Below, piece by piece: positions 53,138 to 61,478 of a stretch of 64,000 nucleotides of DNA. The stretch's first letter is position 1. Each line of letters opens with the position of its first letter. The notes beneath the pieces were generated by a model. That model made no database searches and had not been told where the DNA came from. It saw only the letters and a program-made list of their open reading frames with translations. The stretch covers positions 1,364,001 to 1,428,000 of the forward strand of contig NZ_CP064786.1 in the NCBI RefSeq assembly GCF_017094485.1. The letters run 5' to 3'. Position numbers and translations under genes: made by a program. This stretch comes from Natranaeroarchaeum sulfidigenes (GTDB lineage: Archaea; Halobacteriota; Halobacteria; Halobacteriales; Natronoarchaeaceae).

Positions 53138-53211
53138 GCACGCTGGTGTGGGCCTATGGCCCACCGGTACAGCGCATCGGGTCTTGACTCCCGATGCGTT
53201 TCACCATGTGC
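53138..53211 (+). ncRNA. Candidate structured RNA: leader of tRNA-Gly
   Basis: The 74 nt before tRNA-Gly can fold into a three-way junction: an outer stem GCAC/GTGC (53138-53141/53208-53211) with GGTG/CACC (53145-53148/53202-53205), a hairpin TGGGCC/GGCCCA with loop TAT (53149-53163), and a 9-bp hairpin CGCATCGGG/CCCGATGCG (53173-53198). A CTTAATG box near 53112 would start transcription close to 53138. The stems abut the first tRNA base. No family is recognised. Confidence 0.45.
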
Positions 53212-53282
53212 GCGTCGGTGGTCTAGTGGCAGGACCTGAGCCTTCCAAGCTCATGGCCCGGGTTCAAATCCCGGCCGACGCA
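53212..53282 (+). tRNA. tRNA-Gly (anticodon TCC)
   Basis: Cloverleaf: acceptor GCGTCGG/CCGACGC, anticodon stem TGAGC/GCTCA with loop CTTCCAA (TCC), T-arm GGG-TTCAAAT-CCC, discriminator A; 71 nt, no encoded CCA. The anticodon reads GGA and GGG codons. Its 3' end is repeated downstream, typical of an integrase attachment site. Confidence 0.95.
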
Positions 53283-53663
53283 TTTTGTGAGGAACGGACG
53301 TGACGAACAAAATCGTCAGAGGGATTTGAATCCTACCAGTCGCGCACAGCGAGCGAAGCGAGCGAGCACGTCTGGTTCCGGTTCAAATCCCGGCCGACGC
53401 ACTTCCGACAGACTTCGTCTGTCGACGTTTGCTTCGCTTTGCTCAGCAAACTCCCTGCGGTCGTGCGTCGCCCGTAGTTCGCAAACAAACCGCGTTTGCT
53501 CACTCCTGATCGACAGAGTCGATCAATGTTTGCTTCGCTCCGCTCAGCAAACTCCCGGCCGACGCATTTTGTGAGGTGCTCGCGAACTCTGTGAGCGAGG
53601 GCCAGGAAACGTAGTTTCCAATGACGGAACTGAGGAACAACTTTGTCAAATCCCTGGTCGACG
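53261..53663. repeat. Repeated tRNA-Gly 3' ends (att-like) with hairpin-rich filler
   Basis: Copies of the tRNA 3' segment GGTTCAAATC-CCGGCCGACGCA occur at 53261-53282 (in the tRNA) and 53380-53401 (22/22 identical). A 24-bp repeat, including bases past the tRNA end, joins 53269-53292 and 53553-53576 perfectly. A degraded copy may lie at 53645-53663. Between them are hairpins at 53407-53423 and 53507-53525 and two near-identical 28-nt palindromic units (53427-53454, 53528-53555). The layout suggests successive integrations and excisions with almost no cargo left. No integrase gene is visible. Confidence 0.75.
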
Positions 53664-53664
53664 T

Positions 53665-54153
53665 TCAAGCGGAAACCAGTACTGGGACGAGGATGCCGAT
53701 CGTCGACAGCACGAGTGTCAATACAGCGATCAACTGGACATCGACTTCTTCGATGACCCGCTCGATGAGCCGGACGTTCGTCCGGTGGATCGCCCAGAGC
53801 AGGGACAACGAGAGGTAATGATAGGTGAGGATCGTCCCGAGCACTCCCCCACGATCAGGTTTTGTCGGCGTCCACGATACTGTGGACGGATCACTGTCTG
53901 TTGACGCTGGTGCGACCGGCCGGTCCGCCGGCCTAGAGCCGACATCGCGTGCGACGGGTTCTTCTCCGGGAGCCGGCGCCTCGACGTCCTCAAACAATGA
54001 TGAGGCACAGAACGCACAGAGCTGATCTGTCGTGTCGCCGATCGATACCTCGACCAATTCCGAGCGTGTGACTGTCTGGGCACAGAGCGGACAGGCATAC
54101 TCCGAGTCGTGCTGTACTGTCTCCCCCCGTTCGATCGTTCGTTCCTTATTCAT
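53665..54153 (-). CDS. Zinc-ribbon membrane protein
   Basis: 162 residues. N-terminal part has two CxxC pairs: YACPLCAQTV (about 21) and QLCAFCASSL (about 45), forming a zinc ribbon. A disordered acidic/Pro linker (about 60-95) precedes two hydrophobic helices: VLGTILTYHYLSLSLLWAIH and VQLIAVLTLVLSTIGILVPVLVS. The start at 54153 (MNKERTIERGE) is preferred. Function unknown. It lies next to the tRNA-Gly repeat region, so it may be a survivor of a mobile island. Confidence 0.65.
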   Translation of the reverse strand: MNKERTIERGETVQHDSEYACPLCAQTVTRSELVEVSIGDTTDQLCAFCASSLFEDVEAPAPGEEPVARDVGSRPADRPVAPASTDSDPSTVSWTPTKPDRGGVLGTILTYHYLSLSLLWAIHRTNVRLIERVIEEVDVQLIAVLTLVLSTIGILVPVLVSA

Positions 54154-54269
54154 TCGTACCCCCCGAAGGAGTCCATATCGTTGCCTCCGGATCAGCCCGA
54201 TGTTAGGATCGATCGGGGATACGATTGACCCTCCATATGATGGTGTGTCTGAGTGAGCCATCGGCTGTT

Positions 54270-54305
54270 CTGGTATGAACTGATACCAGAGATCATCAAT
54301 ACCAG
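54270..54305. promoter_or_regulatory. Three ATACCAG half-sites
   Basis: CTGGTAT (54270-54276) and ATACCAG (54283-54289) form an inverted repeat with a 6-nt spacer; a third ATACCAG (54299-54305) lies 16 bp further. Such multiplicity suggests a regulator-binding site. They sit upstream of the zinc-ribbon membrane gene (minus strand). Confidence 0.4.
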
Positions 54306-54523
54306 TCACTCCGATTCGTTATTACCATCCCCGTTCGGGGTAAGTCAGGGTTACCTGCGGTAGTGAAAGGGCTATCCTCTGCAGTCGGGGGTACTCGACC
54401 GCAGCCGAACATAGACTGTGGCTCCGACGATTCGAACGAAAATCCGATCGTACCGCACTGAAATGTGGTCGTACTGGCTGTCACGATAGCGAGTGCGTAA
54501 ACCGTTCAGGACCGTTTGTTCAT

Positions 54524-54546
54524 ACCCGGTTAGTAACTAAGCGGGT
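54524..54546. promoter_or_regulatory. Near-perfect 23-bp palindrome over the promoter of the small zinc-finger gene
   Basis: ACCCGGTTAGT (54524-54534) and ACTAAGCGGGT (54536-54546) are complementary at 10 of 11 positions around a central A. It lies 23-45 bp before the ATG at 54569, in the BRE/TATA position, so a bound dimer would block transcription. Confidence 0.5.
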
Positions 54547-54568
54547 TACACGGCAAACGACTGGGTGT

Positions 54569-54718
54569 ATGCCAACGTGCAACAACTGTGGGGCGTTCGT
54601 GACCCGAGACTTCGCTCGTGTGTTCGGTGACAATCAGGAGAACGTCAGCGGCTGTGTCGAGTGTACGACGGGGAGGGATCTCAAGTCGGGCGGGGCGACT
54701 GAAGCGGTGACGCAGTGA
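54569..54718 (+). CDS. 49-residue zinc-finger protein (DUF7563-like)
   Basis: A short gene: MPTCNNCGAFVTRDFARVFG, then DNQENVSGCVECTTGRDLKS. Four Cys in CxxC-x(n)-CxxC form a zinc ribbon. Such mini zinc fingers are frequent in haloarchaea; this one resembles a DUF7563 type. It is likely a regulator. Its stop touches the convergent PadR gene (54719), so the ends are tail-to-tail. Confidence 0.8.
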   Translation: MPTCNNCGAFVTRDFARVFGDNQENVSGCVECTTGRDLKSGGATEAVTQ

Positions 54719-55015
54719 TCAGTTCGCCGTAGCCGACACCGACTCGTCGACGTACTCGGACTCCCACTCGCGACGCGCTTCGATCTCACGGCTGCCGCGG
54801 GCTGTCAGTGAGTAAAAGTTCGTCCGACGGTCGAGTTCCCCTTTTTCAGCGAGTCCTTTCTCGACTAGCGTGTCAAGGTTTGGGTAGAGTCGTCCGTGGT
54901 GTATCTCGCTCTCGTAGTACTCTTCGAGTTCGTCTTTAATCGCAAGCCCATGGGGGTCATCGAGTCCGGCAATGACGTACAACAGGTCGCGCTGGAATCC
55001 GGTCAGGTCGTACAT
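54719..55015 (-). CDS. PadR-family transcriptional regulator
   Basis: 98 residues: TGFQRDLLYVIAGLDDPHGLAIKDELEEYYESEIHHGRLYPNLDTLVEKGLAEKGELDRRTNFYSLTARGSREI. This is a single PadR winged helix with a short C-terminal tail, no ligand domain. A 10-bp palindrome TATTATAATA (55023-55032) lies directly before the start, a plausible self-repression site. Confidence 0.9.
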   Translation of the reverse strand: MYDLTGFQRDLLYVIAGLDDPHGLAIKDELEEYYESEIHHGRLYPNLDTLVEKGLAEKGELDRRTNFYSLTARGSREIEARREWESEYVDESVSATAN

Positions 55016-55282
55016 GTGACTGTATTATAATAGTTCCTGTATCGTGTTAAGTCTGACGCCCCGACACACACGAATCCCTATCTGCCTCTGACGATCATGT
55101 CCCATGTGGCCAGCGTGTGTAATATACTCGGTAATATTAAAGAAAATATGCTCGGAGTGAAACAGACCAAGCTATCAGCAGACATAAACACACGCCACAT
55201 ATCAGTAGTTTAATAGACACATTGAGACGGCATCTACCGGACTCTTTCAGTAGGAGACGGATCTGTACAATCGCCCCGAAAA
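55016..55282. other. AT-rich spacer between padR and malQ
   Basis: About 267 bp, clearly more AT-rich than the coding flanks (for example AATATTAAAGAAAATATG near 55133-55150). It contains TATTATAATA next to padR and no readable gene. It carries the padR promoter and the 3' end of malQ. Confidence 0.5.
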
Positions 55283-56770
55283 TTACCGGTCCGCTTCGTC
55301 GGTGATCGTCCGCAGGCGATCAGTCGGGAACGACTCAAGCAACTCGTCGGTACAGCGCCAGTCCCAGTTGCCGCTTTCGGTTCCAGGGGTGTTGAACCGC
55401 GCTTCGGCACCGAGACCGTACAGGTCCTGTAGTGGGACGACGGCCAGCGAGGAGGCAGTGTGCCAGGCGCGTTCGATCATGTCCCAGTGTATCTCGCTCC
55501 CGTCGCTCCCGAGATAGTAATGGAGACAGTCGACCTGCTCGTCCTCCAGCGCTTCGTACCACCCTCGAACCGTGTTCGTGTCGTGGGTGCCGGGATACGC
55601 AACTGTATCCTCTTCGTAGGTATGTGGAAGGTAGATGTGGTCCTCGGAACACCAGTCGGCATACTGCATCACCTTCATGCCGGGCGCGTCGATATCGCGG
55701 CGAAGCTGGGTGATCTCCTCGGTGATGAAGCCGATGTCCTCGGCGATAAAGGGAAGCTCGCCGAGTTCGTCTTCGATCCGATCGAAAAAGTCGATCCCGG
55801 GTCCGTCTCGCCACTCTCCCTCGTCTCCATCGCCATCGGCAGGGATGGCGTAGTACTCCTCGAAGCCACGGAAGTGGTCGAGCCGAACGATATCGGCGAG
55901 TTCGAGTTGCCGTTCGAGTCGGGCGATCCACCACTCGTAGCCAGAGGCCTCGTGTTCGGCCCAGTCGTAGACCGGCGGCCCCCACTTCTGAGCGGGGTTG
56001 ACCTCGTCGGCTGGGACACCGGAGACGTCCTTCGGCGTGCCGTCCTCGTCGAGTTCGAACAGCTCGGGGTTGGCCCAGACGTCGGCGCTATCCTGTGCGA
56101 CGTAGATGGGAAGATCGCCGACGATCTGGACACCGCGTTGCTCGGCGTGAGTTCTGAGCCGGTCCCACTGCCGGGCAGCTACAAACTGCAGGAACGCCCG
56201 ATAGCGGATCTCGTCAGCCAGTTCCTCGCGGTACTCGTCGAGGGCATCTGGCTCGCGCAGCGCGACTGGCTCGGGCCAGTTAGTCCAGCTCTCACCGTCG
56301 AACTCGCGTTTCAAGGCGCGAAACAGCGCGTAGTTATGCAGCCAGTCGGTCTCCTCGCGGAAGCGCTCGAACGCGCCCCACAGCTCATCGGGACGATCAT
56401 CGTCGAACCGGTCGAATGCCGTCCGGAGAAGCGGATATTTGAACTCCCGGACAGCATCGTAGTCGACGTACTCATTCGGGAACGGCTCGGTGGGCGTCAC
56501 TTCCTGTGGTGTGAGTAGTTCTTGTTCGACCAGCACGTCGAGGTCGATCAGAAGCGGTTCGATGGCGAACGCGGAGTACGCCTGGTACGGCGAGTTGCCG
56601 TGGATACTGGAGATCGGTCCGAGTGGGCACAGTTGCCAGAGTGACTGATCGGCCTCGGCGAGCGTGTCGACGAACTCGCGGGATGGCTGTCCGATCGATC
56701 CGATACCGTGGGAACTGGGCAACGAGGTTGGATGAGCGAACACCCCGCTTTGACGTGGAAACCGGCTCAT
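55283..56770 (-). CDS. malQ: 4-alpha-glucanotransferase (amylomaltase)
   Basis: 495 residues, GH77. FAHPTSLPSSHGIGSIG at the N-terminus, GNSPYQAYSAFA, GDLPIYVAQDSADVWANP, ADIVRLDHFRGFEEYYAIP (nucleophile Asp), FIAEDIGFITEE (acid Glu) and YPGTHDTNTVRGWYE (third Asp). It disproportionates maltodextrins, releasing glucose. The ATG at 56770 has a TTTACTATA box about 27 bp upstream. Paired with the double glucoamylase on the same strand. Confidence 0.95.
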   Translation of the reverse strand: MSRFPRQSGVFAHPTSLPSSHGIGSIGQPSREFVDTLAEADQSLWQLCPLGPISSIHGNSPYQAYSAFAIEPLLIDLDVLVEQELLTPQEVTPTEPFPNEYVDYDAVREFKYPLLRTAFDRFDDDRPDELWGAFERFREETDWLHNYALFRALKREFDGESWTNWPEPVALREPDALDEYREELADEIRYRAFLQFVAARQWDRLRTHAEQRGVQIVGDLPIYVAQDSADVWANPELFELDEDGTPKDVSGVPADEVNPAQKWGPPVYDWAEHEASGYEWWIARLERQLELADIVRLDHFRGFEEYYAIPADGDGDEGEWRDGPGIDFFDRIEDELGELPFIAEDIGFITEEITQLRRDIDAPGMKVMQYADWCSEDHIYLPHTYEEDTVAYPGTHDTNTVRGWYEALEDEQVDCLHYYLGSDGSEIHWDMIERAWHTASSLAVVPLQDLYGLGAEARFNTPGTESGNWDWRCTDELLESFPTDRLRTITDEADR

Positions 56771-56843
56771 AGAATTAGTTTCAGAGGCAAGTATAGTAAA
56801 CGTGGTGCAACCGTCTCGTGGCTGCAAGGGGTTCACATACCAG

Positions 56844-59800
56844 TTACAGTTCGACGGTCGTGAGCGTCGTCCCGACCTGCTCGAGCTCGTCGGCGTCAGT
56901 TGCCGCGATAACCGTTATTGACTCGGTGCCGGGGCCGACTTCGACGGTGCCCTCGAACTCTCCACCGTCTGCCGAGTACAACTGCGTATCGTCGTGTGTC
57001 CAGAGAACGATACTGTCGCCACGGGTCGTCCCTGTGACGGTTGCAGTTTCGTCCTCGACGGTAATCTCGTCGACAGCCATCGGCGGGCCGTCCGGATCGT
57101 GGACCGTATAGCGCTCCTGGACGAAAGCCGGTGTTTCGACGGGTTCTCCAGCGTCGATTCCGTCGGCAAGGCGGATGTACTGCGCCATACTCCACGCGAG
57201 TGGCGTCGCAGCACCGGTCCCCTCACCGAACTCCCAACCGTATTCGGTTGGATATTCGCGGTCCCAGACCTGTTCGGGAATCATCCGGGCGGAGTTCGCG
57301 AACTGTTGCATCGTTTCGAGTAGCCGCTGGGGATCCTCCTCACCGCTCTCGGTACCGGCGAGCAGTTCGTACTCGGCGCGTTCGCCGGTGAAGATGGGCC
57401 AGAGCCGGCCGGCTCCCTGCCGGTCCAGTGCCCAGGGCCCTCCCTCATCCGGTTCGACCTCACTCATCTCGCCGTAACAGTCGCCGTTGTAGCGATACCA
57501 GCCGGGGCCGTTGGGCGTCTCGACACGGATCGTGTCGTCGGCGACCTCGATCGAGTTCTCGATCAGTTCGTAGTCTGGCGAGCGGATGCCAAGCCTGACG
57601 AGTTCGAGGAAACCGCCGTCGATAATATCTCGTTCGTCCAGTGTCGGTCCGTTGTTTGCCAGCTCACGTTTGACGCCACTGTCGGGGGCGCCGTTTCGTG
57701 AGACACGGATATAGTACGGCGCTTCGTCGTGGCGCTCGGTCCCCTCGTATGTTGCACACCAGCGATCGACGCCGGTACGCCAGTAGTCGGCGAAGCCGAG
57801 ATATGCCAGCGCGTCGGCACGCTCTCCTTCGGCGTCCGCGAGCGGCGCCGCACAGGCGATCCCGGCGATCTCGGCCGCGATCGTCGACGGCGAGTAGCCG
57901 GCTTCCTCCTCCCAGCGCTCCTGACCGCTTCGTGGACCGGACCGGAGCATATACTCGACAGAGCGACGGACGTGGTCGTAGTCGTAGACTACGTCGTCGA
58001 ACTCGATGCCGTGGTCAGCGTAGAGCTGATACGCCATCACCGAGGGGAACGCGACGTTGTCGAGTTGTTCGCCGCCCCAGCGGATCCGCCCGTCGAGGTA
58101 GGTGTTCTGCGAGATGAACCCGTTCGGGCGCTGCTGGTAGTCGTAGATGTACTCGGTTGCCTCGATGGCGCTATCGAGATCACCGATCGCTTCGAGCGCG
58201 GTGAACACCTGATAGAGGTCACGCGCCCAGGTGAAGTTGTAACCGAAGTCCATCGGGTTCTCTGCATCGACGTTGACTCCCCACGGGACGGAGGGGCTGG
58301 CGATGCCCGCGCCGACGAACGTCTTGTCCTCGACCGCCTTGAGCACCATCGCGGCAGCACGGTACTGGTTTGCAAGCGCCGGGCTCGACTGGACCGACTC
58401 CGGAAGCTCGATGGACTCGGTGTAGGATTGCCAGCTATCGACGTACTCGCTTCTGACGCCGACGTAGCCACGTGAGAGTGCCCGCTGGGCTTCCGTGAGT
58501 GCGCGATCGGTGTCCGCGTTCTCGGCGAATCCGAGTGCGATCGTATCCGCGATCGACCCGGTTCGCTCTCCGACCCGTCCGACCAGCACGCCGTGGCCGG
58601 GATCGGCGTGATCGACGGAGTCGGTCGGTTCTCCGTCAGCGAACAACCGTGCGAGGTGTTCCTGCCCGGCCAGTCCGACGGTCGCCCAGTCGAACGACCG
58701 GTGTGATGCGATCGCAGCGGCGACCTGATACGGCTCTCCGTTCGGATCGACGAACGCGGGATCATCAGCAGCTTCGACGTCCCATGCGGTCAGCGCGTAG
58801 CCGTCGGCGTCCTCTACGAGCTCGCTTTCGGTTCCCTGCATGTATCCCGACAGCGCAGCATCGCCGACGACGTAGATGTCGTACTGATTACTATCGGTCG
58901 CCGTAAAGCCGAAGTCCATCAGGATGGTCTCGGTCTCCGGGTCCGTAATGTACTCGACGACGATCTCCCAGCCGTGACCGTTCGACCCGGTCTCGGTAAT
59001 GGTCTGTCGGTAGACCAGCGAGTCAGAGCCAACCATTTCGGTTTCGCGCTCGATCGTTTCCAGAGAGTCGTCGGTACGGTCCTCGTTGTGCGTCCGTGCC
59101 GTATAGCTTGACTCCTCGTCGGCGTCGACGACGAGGAAATCGAGTGTCCGGAAGTTCATCAGGTCCGCACGCGGGAATCGTGGCTCGGTGAGCGCGCCCT
59201 CGGTCAGCGTGAACCAGACCCGCGAGGGTGACTCGGTGCCGTGGTCTGCAGCCGTCCCGATCCCGTACTTTTCCCCAGTGGTCCACGTGGATGCCACTGC
59301 CGGACCGACCGGCTGAGTAGTCTGTGAGGTCGTGCTGAGCCCACCGACGTTCTGCAGGGTTGCGATAGTCCCCGATCGTTTTGCGTGTGCCCATGCCAGT
59401 GGCGTCGCACTGTCGGCCTGTCCGTCGTCGAACACCTGCTCGGGGAGATACCCGGAATCGCCGACCAGGTGTCCGTCCGCTTCGACGGCGGAGAGAAGCT
59501 CTCTGGACCATTCGAACATTTGCTCTTCCCACTCCTCGTCCTCGACGAGGTCGCCTAGCGCAGCGAGAGCCTCGGCCCCCCAGACCGTCGCGAGCGGCCA
59601 TACTTTCTCCCCGTCCTGTCCGCGCTTGCGGAACTCGTCGCCCTCGAACCGGCAGAGGCCGAAGAGCTCCCCGGCATCGTCAGTCCGTGTGAGCCGCTCG
59701 ATGGTCATGTCGACGTGTGAGGCGAGCTGATCGAGCCGGGTATCGTCGACGTCGTCGACCCCCTTAGCATACTCGCGGTGTGCTTCGACGAGCGCAAGCG

Positions 59801-61328
59801 TACTCGCATCGGCGGTCGTGTCTCCGGGTTTTCGCTCGAAGATGCCCTCCTCTGCGAACCGATCATCGAGGCCCTCGTAGATCGCTTTGGCCCGTGCCGA
59901 TGCCGCTTCGGTCAACTCCTGGTCGATCGGTGCGCGTGCGATGGCCGAAAAGGCGAGCAGTTCCATCGCGGCAGTGTGAGTGAACCGACCTGTCTCGCCC
60001 TCCCAGATGTCCAGACACGGCTCGGGGAGCCCGTCCTTGTCGAGGAGGTCGGTCAGTCCCTCGAACCCTGCCCGGATCGTTCCCTCTACCCGGGCAAACA
60101 GATCAGTCTCCGGAGAGCCCTGTCGCAGGTAGGTCGCGAGATACGCCAGCACGCTTGCGGTTCCGTCGGCGGCGTACTCGGTGCCGTCACGGCTGACACG
60201 TGAGTTGCCCCAGCCGGGGGCCAGCGCGCCGTTGTGCGCCCACACGCGCTGTGGCCACGTCCCGTCGGAGAGTTGCGTTTCGGCGTAGAATCTGGCCGAG
60301 TCGGCGTGGCGCTCTTCGAGTTCGACGCCAAACTGATCGTCAACCGAGAGCAAGTGTCGGGCGATCTCAGCGTCGTCACGGAACCACGTATAGCCGTACC
60401 CGCCGGAATAGACGTGATACGGGTCGTACTCCGGCCCCTTGATCCGTGCACCTGTCGGTGCGGTGAGCAGGGAGAGTGCACGCAGATCATCGACGACCGA
60501 GTCCCGCGATGGGATGTCCGGAACGTCGATCGAGTTGTGCAGGTTCGCACGCTTGCGAATTGCCCGGTCAGTCTGGTAATGGTCCGCGAACGCACGGACG
60601 TGTGCCAGCGCATCGTCCCTGTTGGTCTCCTCGTGGTCGGCGACCAGCGTGACAAGCGTGGACTGTGCATGTCCGCCCTCGTCGTCGAGTTTCGTCTCGA
60701 CGACCATCGTATCCGAGAGGTCGTCGTCGGTGTGTGAATCGATCCCCAGCCCGGCTGGATCGTCCGACAGGAGTGCATCCAGCCCCTCGCGGCGTTGACT
60801 GCTGACGTTCTGGATGCCGGTCGATGCAGTAACGTAATCGTGTTCGACGTCGTGGAAGACTTCGAGGACGCCCTCATGCATGAGATGGCCGACACTGCTT
60901 GACTGACCATCGGGTGAAAACGCCATCGCGGCGACGAGTCGTGGGCGCTCTGGCATGTCACCACGCACTTCGACGTGGGTGAGGTGTGCCCGCTCCAGGG
61001 TGTAATCGTACTGGTGAACGGAGAACTCTCCGGCGTCGTGTTCCGTGACGATCATGGTCGTCTCGCCCTCGTAGGTCTGCCGGGTCGTCTCCATCTCGTC
61101 GAACCAGTGTACCCCGTCGTCCGAGCCGATCCCCAGACGGGAACGTTCGATACCGTGTTTGTTCAATGTGGCACCGGAGTAATCGCGGATCGATCCGCTC
61201 CGGTCAACGTAGACGAGTCGTCCCTCATCACCGCTGAACAGCCCATTGACCGACGATCGCTCGCCGGGATGGGTACCGTCGTCGTGATGCTCTCGCTTGT
61301 ATTCGTCGATCGCAATGCGCATGGTCAT
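56844..61328 (-). CDS. Giant protein with two GH15 glucoamylase modules
   Basis: 1494 residues, no signal peptide (cytoplasmic). Module 1 (about 1-660): N-terminal sandwich region, then GH15 with YGYTWFRDD (about 312), SVLAYLATYL, a helix with MELLAFSAIA, and acid/base region YLPEQVFDDGQADSATPLAW. Module 2 (about 670-1390): glucodextranase-N sandwich (WTTGEKYGIGTA, SRVWFTLTEGALTEPRFPR), GH15 with YNFTWARDLYQV (about 1026), RIRWGGEQLDNVAFP and MIPEQVWDRE...GTGAATPLAWSMAQYIRL. Residues about 1395-1494 are a beta-rich C-terminal domain. Both catalytic Glu segments (LPEQ, IPEQ) remain. It would release glucose from maltodextrins or glycogen, with MalQ. Start 61328 or 61322. Confidence 0.88.
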   Translation of the reverse strand: MTMRIAIDEYKREHHDDGTHPGERSSVNGLFSGDEGRLVYVDRSGSIRDYSGATLNKHGIERSRLGIGSDDGVHWFDEMETTRQTYEGETTMIVTEHDAGEFSVHQYDYTLERAHLTHVEVRGDMPERPRLVAAMAFSPDGQSSSVGHLMHEGVLEVFHDVEHDYVTASTGIQNVSSQRREGLDALLSDDPAGLGIDSHTDDDLSDTMVVETKLDDEGGHAQSTLVTLVADHEETNRDDALAHVRAFADHYQTDRAIRKRANLHNSIDVPDIPSRDSVVDDLRALSLLTAPTGARIKGPEYDPYHVYSGGYGYTWFRDDAEIARHLLSVDDQFGVELEERHADSARFYAETQLSDGTWPQRVWAHNGALAPGWGNSRVSRDGTEYAADGTASVLAYLATYLRQGSPETDLFARVEGTIRAGFEGLTDLLDKDGLPEPCLDIWEGETGRFTHTAAMELLAFSAIARAPIDQELTEAASARAKAIYEGLDDRFAEEGIFERKPGDTTADASTLALVEAHREYAKGVDDVDDTRLDQLASHVDMTIERLTRTDDAGELFGLCRFEGDEFRKRGQDGEKVWPLATVWGAEALAALGDLVEDEEWEEQMFEWSRELLSAVEADGHLVGDSGYLPEQVFDDGQADSATPLAWAHAKRSGTIATLQNVGGLSTTSQTTQPVGPAVASTWTTGEKYGIGTAADHGTESPSRVWFTLTEGALTEPRFPRADLMNFRTLDFLVVDADEESSYTARTHNEDRTDDSLETIERETEMVGSDSLVYRQTITETGSNGHGWEIVVEYITDPETETILMDFGFTATDSNQYDIYVVGDAALSGYMQGTESELVEDADGYALTAWDVEAADDPAFVDPNGEPYQVAAAIASHRSFDWATVGLAGQEHLARLFADGEPTDSVDHADPGHGVLVGRVGERTGSIADTIALGFAENADTDRALTEAQRALSRGYVGVRSEYVDSWQSYTESIELPESVQSSPALANQYRAAAMVLKAVEDKTFVGAGIASPSVPWGVNVDAENPMDFGYNFTWARDLYQVFTALEAIGDLDSAIEATEYIYDYQQRPNGFISQNTYLDGRIRWGGEQLDNVAFPSVMAYQLYADHGIEFDDVVYDYDHVRRSVEYMLRSGPRSGQERWEEEAGYSPSTIAAEIAGIACAAPLADAEGERADALAYLGFADYWRTGVDRWCATYEGTERHDEAPYYIRVSRNGAPDSGVKRELANNGPTLDERDIIDGGFLELVRLGIRSPDYELIENSIEVADDTIRVETPNGPGWYRYNGDCYGEMSEVEPDEGGPWALDRQGAGRLWPIFTGERAEYELLAGTESGEEDPQRLLETMQQFANSARMIPEQVWDREYPTEYGWEFGEGTGAATPLAWSMAQYIRLADGIDAGEPVETPAFVQERYTVHDPDGPPMAVDEITVEDETATVTGTTRGDSIVLWTHDDTQLYSADGGEFEGTVEVGPGTESITVIAATDADELEQVGTTLTTVEL

Positions 61329-61478
61329 GGTGAAAGATCAGGGTCCCCGCCTGAATGTTGGCGGAAATCGTTCATCACGTCGCTAGTCGGTATCCATATT
61401 TAAACTTACTCATGCCACGGTACTGTGGCAAACAGCCAGACAGATGGTGGAAAATATTCGTGCAAGGTCGAGATCCGT

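Larger units (their letters stand above)
54154..54568. other. Intergenic region between two zinc-finger genes
   Basis: About 415 bp without a convincing coding frame. It holds the two candidate operator sites described separately. The composition is less GC-rich than the flanking genes. Confidence 0.5.
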
